Below, piece by piece: positions 22,472 through 26,889 of a DNA stretch of 26,889 bases. The stretch comes from Zetaproteobacteria bacterium (lineage in GTDB: Bacteria; Pseudomonadota; Zetaproteobacteria; Mariprofundales; Mariprofundaceae). The stretch is taken from the NCBI GenBank assembly GCA_021545625.1, contig JAJRVH010000044.1:1-26889 (forward strand), given 5' to 3'. The notes beneath the pieces were generated by a model, which was given only the letters and a program-made list of their open reading frames with translations, had not been told where the DNA came from and searched no databases. Both the position numbers and the translations under genes were made by a program. Each line of letters begins with the position of its first letter. The stretch's first letter is position 1.

Positions 22472-22831
22472 ATGACTGAAGAAGTAAAGAAGACAGCTGC
22501 ACCGGCGAATGCCGAGCGACCTCAGGGAGATCGCCCGCAAGGGGCCCGGCCTCAGGGCAACCGCCCTCAGGGACGGGGTGGCCCACGCGCCGGTGGCCGT
22601 GGCGGCCGCTTTGTGCGTCGCCGCAAATTCTGCAAGTTCTGTGCGGACAAGAGCCTGACCATTGATCACAAAGATCCGGAAATGCTGCGCAGCTTTGTCA
22701 CCGAGCGTTACAAGATTCTGCCGTCGCGTGTGACCGGAACATGTGCTCAGCACCAGCGTAGCCTGACCACAGCGATCAAGCGCGCCCGTGTACTGGCTCT
22801 GCTGGCCTTTACGCCGCTTCATCACGACTGA
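22472..22831 (+). CDS. rpsR: 30S ribosomal protein S18 with extended repeat-rich N-terminus
   Basis: Small-subunit protein, partner of S6. The core (about 47-119) has VRRRKFCKFCADK, the IDHKDPEMLRSFVTERYKILPSRVTGTCAQHQR block and RARVLALLAF. C54, C57, C91 and H94 could form a zinc site, as in cysteine-containing S18 proteins. The protein is 119 residues against about 75 in E. coli; the extra N-terminus contains four RPQGx repeats (16-35) and a Gly/Arg-rich stretch. The ribosome site is AGGAGAA before the ATG. Confidence 0.95.
   Translation: MTEEVKKTAAPANAERPQGDRPQGARPQGNRPQGRGGPRAGGRGGRFVRRRKFCKFCADKSLTIDHKDPEMLRSFVTERYKILPSRVTGTCAQHQRSLTTAIKRARVLALLAFTPLHHD
22517..22576 (+). repeat. Four tandem 15-bp repeats in rpsR encoding RPQGx
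   Basis: Four consecutive 15-bp units follow the pattern CGN-CCN-CAR-GGN-NNN and encode R-P-Q-G plus one variable residue (D, A, N, R). Third bases differ between copies, so the repeat is not a very recent expansion. It lies wholly in the non-core N-terminal extension of S18. Confidence 0.9.
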
Positions 22832-22844
22832 TTGTGATGCTCAT

Positions 22845-22862
22845 GTGGCGCAATAGCGCCGC
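22845..22862 (+). other. Intergenic stem-loop between rpsR and the DUF2232 gene
   Basis: GTGGCGC and GCGCCGC pair over 7 bp (one G-U) around an AATA loop, in the 49-bp gap. No T tract follows. It may be a processing or stabilising hairpin that separates the ribosomal-protein messages from the membrane-protein gene. Confidence 0.4.
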
Positions 22863-22880
22863 AGACTGCTACAGGGATGA

Positions 22881-23894
22881 ATGTCCATGACGATGCATAA
22901 TACGCCGCCGGCGACCTTGCCCAAGGCTGCAGCGTTTATCCTGACTCATCGCCTCCCCTGTGCCACCCTGATGGTGGTGATGTTGATGGCGGTGTTGTGG
23001 CTTCCCGGCCTGCTGCAGGGTATGCCGCTGCTGGCCACACTGGCAACAGCATTCGGCGTAGGGATTCATATCCTCACACCGGGGCTGGTTGCCCTGATCA
23101 GCTTCGGCGGCGGTGCGCTGTTTGCCTTTCAGGTGACAAGCATCGCTGCGATTGGTATCAGTGCCATGGCTGGCCTTGAACTCATGCCGGGGCTGATTGT
23201 GCTGACGCTATATGGACTGCTGCCGATCGCTGCGGCGAGTTCCGTGGAACGTCAGGACGGGGTCAGGAAAAGCGCCCAGTATCTGGCCACAGGTCTGGGG
23301 CTAGCCATGCTTGCAGGTCTTGTCATCGGCAGTGCGGCGCAGAATGTCGACCTGCGTGATCTGGTCGGACAGCTGCTGGCTCCGATGTTCGATGCCATGC
23401 AGACAGAGCTGTCAGGCACCGACCCGGAGGCGGCGCAGGTTCTGCAACAGGCCCGCAAGATGACCGAGCTGATTCTGCCGGGCATCATGGCACTGGGCAT
23501 GTGGTTTGCGTGGTGGGGCGATATTGTGTTTGCACGCACATTCGCCCAGAAATACGGCTTCTACCAGGGGCACGCTGAAGAGCTGCTGGGCTTGCGCTTT
23601 GGCAAAGGGCTGGCCTATGCTTTCCTGGCGCTTCTGGTACTGGCCAATGTCGGTGAAAATGATGTGCAATATGTTGCCGTCAACGCCATGATTCTGCTGG
23701 GCGGATTACTGGCTGCGCAGGGTATTGCTGTCGGGCACAGCTGGCTGAAGCAAAAAGGCATGATGCTTGCCATCGGCCTGATGTATTTGATGTTATTGAT
23801 GTGGTCCGCCATGATTATACCGTTTGTGATCATTGGACTGCTGGATATTTGGTTTGATTATCGCCGCGATTTGTCGGCAACTGGAGGACAGTAA
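22881..23894 (+). CDS. Multi-pass membrane protein, DUF2232 (YybS-like)
   Basis: 337 residues with about eight hydrophobic segments spread over the whole length, for example near 25-47, 50-75, 80-120, 137-152, 197-212 and 246-318. There is no signal peptide apart from the first membrane segment. It resembles DUF2232/YybS membrane proteins, a family of unknown function (possibly ECF-transporter-like or cell-envelope related) often found between rpsR and rplI in proteobacteria. The position between rpsR and rplI (2-bp gap to rplI) supports the call. There are several nearby Met codons at the start; GGGAT lies just before the first. Its molecular role is not known to me. Confidence 0.8.
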   Translation: MSMTMHNTPPATLPKAAAFILTHRLPCATLMVVMLMAVLWLPGLLQGMPLLATLATAFGVGIHILTPGLVALISFGGGALFAFQVTSIAAIGISAMAGLELMPGLIVLTLYGLLPIAAASSVERQDGVRKSAQYLATGLGLAMLAGLVIGSAAQNVDLRDLVGQLLAPMFDAMQTELSGTDPEAAQVLQQARKMTELILPGIMALGMWFAWWGDIVFARTFAQKYGFYQGHAEELLGLRFGKGLAYAFLALLVLANVGENDVQYVAVNAMILLGGLLAAQGIAVGHSWLKQKGMMLAIGLMYLMLLMWSAMIIPFVIIGLLDIWFDYRRDLSATGGQ

Positions 23895-23896
23895 AC

Positions 23897-24346
23897 ATGC
23901 AATTGATTCTTTTGGAACGCGTAGCAGGTCTGGGTAATGTGGGCGATGAAGTCACCGTTCGCCCGGGTTATGGCCGCAACTTTCTGATTCCGCAGGGCAA
24001 GGCAAGCGAAGCCACCGATGGCAACCGCAAGATTTTTGAACGCCGTCGTGCCCAGCTGGAAAAGAAACAGCAGGAAGGTCTGGCCAAAGCCAAGACCGAA
24101 GCCGAGACACTTGCAGGCCTGAGTCTGGAAATCGTTCGTGCAACTTCCGATGGCCAGCATCTGTATGGCTCGGTCAGCACCCATGATCTGGCCGAATTGC
24201 TCAACGAGCACGGGCAGCAGCTGGAACGCAGCAACATTCTGCTTGATACGCAGATCAAGGAAGTCGGCGAGCATGCCTTCCGCGTACGCCTGCATCCGGA
24301 TGTCACAGCCGATCTCACCATCAAGGTTGAGTCTGAGAAGCATTGA
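23897..24346 (+). CDS. rplI: 50S ribosomal protein L9
   Basis: Large-subunit protein with two globular domains joined by a long helix. The 149-residue length is standard. The N-domain MQLILLERVAGLGNVGDEVTVRPGYGRNFLIPQGKA pattern is diagnostic; the charged linker (about 44-75) and the C-domain DTQIKEVGEHAFRVRLHPDV follow. The ribosome site is GGAGG, upstream inside the end of the membrane-protein gene. Its stop codon overlaps the dnaB start. Confidence 0.98.
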   Translation: MQLILLERVAGLGNVGDEVTVRPGYGRNFLIPQGKASEATDGNRKIFERRRAQLEKKQQEGLAKAKTEAETLAGLSLEIVRATSDGQHLYGSVSTHDLAELLNEHGQQLERSNILLDTQIKEVGEHAFRVRLHPDVTADLTIKVESEKH

Positions 24347-25725
24347 GTCAAGCCATCCCCCTGCGTACTGATACGCTCAGAGAGCGTATCCCGCCGCACT
24401 CCAATGATGCGGAACGGGCAGTACTCGGGGGGATCATGCTTGATCCGGAAGCCCTTGAACGGCTTGAAGGCAGCCTGCTGCCTGAACAATTCTACACCGA
24501 AGCCAATGCCAGAATTTTTGCTGTCATTATTGAGCTGGCTGACCGTGGACAGCCTGTCGATGCGCTGACCATCAAGGATCAACTTGAACGCCGCGAAGAG
24601 CTTGCCGGCTGTGGTGGTGAAGCCTATCTTGCTGACCTCGTCAGCGCTGTGCCCACCTCGGCCAACGTCAAACATTATGCCGATATCGTCCGTGAGCGCG
24701 CTGTTCTGCGTCAGTTACTCAGTGTATGCGGCCGCGTATCACAGGATGTTTATGAGGACGCCTCCCGCGAGGTCAATGAGCACCTCGACCTGGCCGAGAA
24801 AGATATCCTGGCCGTAGCCGAGAACTTCAACAGCTCGCGTCCGAGCTTCAGCAAAATGGGCGACCTGATGGTCGAGACTTACAGGGAGCTGGAAGCACGT
24901 TATGCCGAGAAAAAGGCGGTCACCGGCATCCCCACAGGCTTTGATAAACTCGATGAAATGACCTCCGGCATGCAACGCGGCGACCTGGTGATTATTGCCG
25001 GCCGACCCAGTATGGGTAAAACGGCGTTTTCAATGAATCTGGCGCAAAATGCCTCCCTGCGCTCTGAAGAAACCGGCATCGTGGCTGTCTTTTCGCTGGA
25101 AATGTCCTCCCAGCAGATCGCCATGCGTATGCTGGCAACAGAAGCGCGTGTAGACATGCAACATCTCAGAACCGGCCGCTTTTCTCAGGAAGACTGGCGC
25201 AAACTGGCCGCCGCCACTGGCTCATTGGCTGAATCAAGAATCTTTGTGGATGATACACCGGCCATCACAGTGCTCGAATTACGCTCCAAATGCCGCCGCC
25301 TGAAACGTGAAAACATGGGCCTCGATCTCGTGATCATCGACTATGTGCAGCTGATGTCCGGCCGCTCTGATATCGACAATCGCGCTCAGGAAATTTCTGA
25401 AATCACCCGTTCACTGAAGGGCCTGGCCAAGGAACTGAATGTGCCGGTCATCGCCCTGTCCCAGCTCAACCGGTCACTTGAACAACGCGCTGATAAACGG
25501 CCGGTGATGTCAGACCTTCGGGAGTCCGGTGCCATTGAGCAGGATGCCGACGTCATCATGTTTATTTACCGTGATGAAGTGTATAATAAAAAGCCGGAAA
25601 ATGAGGGCCTGGCGGAGATTATCATTGCCAAACAGCGTAATGGCCCGATTGGCGACGTGAAGCTGACCTTTATCAACCGTTATACCCGATTTGAGAATCA
25701 TGTTTCTTCGGGCTTTGACGAATAA
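24343..25725 (+). CDS. dnaB: Replicative DNA helicase DnaB
   Basis: Hexameric 5'-3' helicase of the replication fork. The 460-residue protein has the N-terminal dimerising domain (PPHSNDAERAVLGGIML, 18-33), a linker, and a RecA-type motor with Walker A GRPSMGKT (220-227), the VIIDYVQLM Walker B and the late SDLRESGAIEQDADVIMF. There is no intein. The start is a TTG overlapping the L9 stop codon (TTGA); the next Met would remove part of the N-domain. The gene follows the ribosomal genes, a common arrangement (rpsF-rpsR-rplI-dnaB). Confidence 0.97.
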   Translation: MSQAIPLRTDTLRERIPPHSNDAERAVLGGIMLDPEALERLEGSLLPEQFYTEANARIFAVIIELADRGQPVDALTIKDQLERREELAGCGGEAYLADLVSAVPTSANVKHYADIVRERAVLRQLLSVCGRVSQDVYEDASREVNEHLDLAEKDILAVAENFNSSRPSFSKMGDLMVETYRELEARYAEKKAVTGIPTGFDKLDEMTSGMQRGDLVIIAGRPSMGKTAFSMNLAQNASLRSEETGIVAVFSLEMSSQQIAMRMLATEARVDMQHLRTGRFSQEDWRKLAAATGSLAESRIFVDDTPAITVLELRSKCRRLKRENMGLDLVIIDYVQLMSGRSDIDNRAQEISEITRSLKGLAKELNVPVIALSQLNRSLEQRADKRPVMSDLRESGAIEQDADVIMFIYRDEVYNKKPENEGLAEIIIAKQRNGPIGDVKLTFINRYTRFENHVSSGFDE

Positions 25726-25749
25726 ACCGAATCGGTAAAGATTCAGGCC

Positions 25750-26820
25750 ATGAGCAGACCCGCCATTGCATGGATCAACCTTGAGCATCTAAAACACAAT
25801 TATCACCTACTGCAGGCTCGTGCCGGCGCGGCTGAAATCATGGCCGTGGTCAAGGCCAATGCCTATGGACATGGCCTGCATCTGGTCGCTCCGACCCTGC
25901 TTCATGCCGGCTGCACTAGTTTTGCCGTCACTGATGCGAAAGAAGGCGCATGTTTACGCGACTATTTAGGCCATGAAACCAAAGTCAGTATCACCCTGCT
26001 GTCAGGCATCTATGATGCGGATGATGCAGGCCTATGTGCTACGCATGGATTTATCCCAGCCATCAGCGAACCTGGTCATATTGCCATGCTACAGGAGGCC
26101 GGATTCCGTGGCTCTGTCTGGATCAAGGTGGATACCGGCATGAACCGCATCGGCGCCGCAGACCCGGCGCATCTGCTTGAGTATATCAATCAGACCGACA
26201 TTGAGCTTGCCGGCATGATGTCGCATCTGGCCTGTGCCGACATACCCGAGCACCCGATGAATCAGGCCCAGTTCGATGCCTTTAATGCAATGCATCAGGC
26301 GCTTGCCCCGGATATGCCCGCGTCACTGTTAAACAGTGCCGGCATGGTTGGCATGCCCCATCACTGCTTTGATGTCGTGCGTCCGGGCATCGCACTGTAC
26401 GGGGCTGAACCGATCGCCTCCGAGCCCATCGGCCTGAAACCTGTCATGCAGTTGAGCGGTCAGATTATGCAACTGCGAAACATCGCACGCGGCGAAACGG
26501 TATCCTACGTAGCGGCTTTTACTGCCGGACATGATATGCGTGTGGCTGTTGTTTCCCTTGGTTATGCCGACGGTGTCCCGCGCGAATTATCCAATCGCGG
26601 GGCGGTCGTCATCCATGCCAAGCCCTGCCCGATTATCGGATGCATCTGTATGGACTATACTCTTGTAGACGTCAGTGAATGCGCATGCGCTGAAACCGAC
26701 AGGGTCGAATTCTGGGGAGATACCATGTCTGTCAGTGATATAGCCAGTCTATTGGATACCATCAGCTACACCCTGTTTGCCGGTGTCGGTGAACGGGTGC
26801 TGAGGAAAGCCGCACCTTAG
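25750..26820 (+). CDS. alr: Alanine racemase
   Basis: PLP-dependent racemase that provides D-alanine for peptidoglycan. The 356 residues carry the PLP lysine K35 in VVKANAYGHG, the phosphate-binding RPGIALYG (211-218), GETVSY (248-253) and the catalytic Tyr Y272 in SLGYADGVPR. The late GCICMDYTLVDV is typical. It follows dnaB by 24 bp, as in many Gammaproteobacteria. A GAATC/GATTC inverted repeat lies in the gap and only a weak AGG ribosome site is seen. Confidence 0.97.
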   Translation: MSRPAIAWINLEHLKHNYHLLQARAGAAEIMAVVKANAYGHGLHLVAPTLLHAGCTSFAVTDAKEGACLRDYLGHETKVSITLLSGIYDADDAGLCATHGFIPAISEPGHIAMLQEAGFRGSVWIKVDTGMNRIGAADPAHLLEYINQTDIELAGMMSHLACADIPEHPMNQAQFDAFNAMHQALAPDMPASLLNSAGMVGMPHHCFDVVRPGIALYGAEPIASEPIGLKPVMQLSGQIMQLRNIARGETVSYVAAFTAGHDMRVAVVSLGYADGVPRELSNRGAVVIHAKPCPIIGCICMDYTLVDVSECACAETDRVEFWGDTMSVSDIASLLDTISYTLFAGVGERVLRKAAP

Positions 26821-26822
26821 CC

Positions 26823-26889
26823 ATGCTTACCGCCATTGGCAGATATACGGAATCGCTCTGTATACATATTGGCCTGTATGCCAGCACGC
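26823..26889 (+). CDS. Possible start of another gene, cut by the window edge
   Basis: An ATG two bases after the alr stop codon opens a frame that stays open for 22 codons to the end of the window (MLTAIGRYTESLCIHIGLYA...). No clear ribosome site is seen. It is too short to identify; a membrane-protein N-terminus is possible, but this is only a guess from the alternation of hydrophobic residues. Confidence 0.35.
   Translation, partial: MLTAIGRYTESLCIHIGLYAST

Noticed and set aside
22517..22576. Short tandem repeats as a CRISPR-like or regulatory array
   Set aside because: The 15-bp units have no spacers and encode an in-frame RPQGx repeat of S18.
22845..22862. Stem-loop after rpsR as a terminator
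   Set aside because: No T tract follows, and the downstream genes of the operon must be transcribed.

Overview
The window carries ordinary bacterial chromosome of moderately high GC and is almost fully coding. It looks like a member of the Pseudomonadota. PriB lies between rpsF and rpsR, a DUF2232-type membrane gene lies between rpsR and rplI, and murA runs directly into hisG. These are proteobacterial arrangements near the Gamma/Beta/Zetaproteobacteria. The sulfur cluster and the SAM-I riboswitch make me lean towards a Zetaproteobacterium-like organism, but this is inference from gene order and not a phylogenetic result. I see no tRNA, rRNA, CRISPR array, insertion sequence or phage gene.

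Left part, minus strand (about 13.2 kb down to 11). Transcription runs from right to left. thrB (homoserine kinase) comes first. After it there is a clear SAM-I (S-box) riboswitch with two terminator-like hairpins, and then a closely spaced run of ten genes: thrC, a MoaD/ThiS-type sulfur carrier, a small NIL-domain protein, cysK, a MoeB/ThiF-type E1 enzyme, a sirohaem sulfite reductase fused to a TusA domain, a radical-SAM enzyme fused to an SLC13-type anion transporter, an Fe-S APS reductase (cysH), cysD and cysN. The run ends at a strong hairpin terminator at the window edge. Together these genes describe a path from outside sulfate to organic sulfur: uptake (SLC13 half), activation to APS (CysDN), direct reduction of APS without an APS kinase (CysH with the CC/CxxC cluster motif), reduction of sulfite (CysI-like), and transfer of the sulfur through TusA and/or a thiocarboxylated carrier (MoeB + MoaD-like) to CysK. 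The SAM riboswitch suggests that the cell reads this as methionine/SAM supply.

Right part, plus strand (13330 to the end). murA and hisG-D-C-B-H-A-F form a tightly overlapping run, followed by a PilZ-domain gene whose 5' part seems to lie in another reading frame. A good sigma-70-type promoter at about 21.5 kb then starts the rpsF-priB-rpsR-DUF2232-rplI-dnaB-alr block (ribosomal proteins S6, S18, L9, primosome protein, replicative helicase, alanine racemase). A further gene may begin in the last 67 bases.

Most unusual points: the radical-SAM/SLC13 fusion inside a sulfate-assimilation operon; one SAM riboswitch apparently heading a 12-kb sulfate-to-sulfur-amino-acid operon whose first gene is threonine synthase; a sulfite reductase with complete cluster-cysteine sets in both halves plus a TusA tail; and a sulfur carrier that ends in Gly-Gly-Val instead of Gly-Gly, with no trimming protease nearby.
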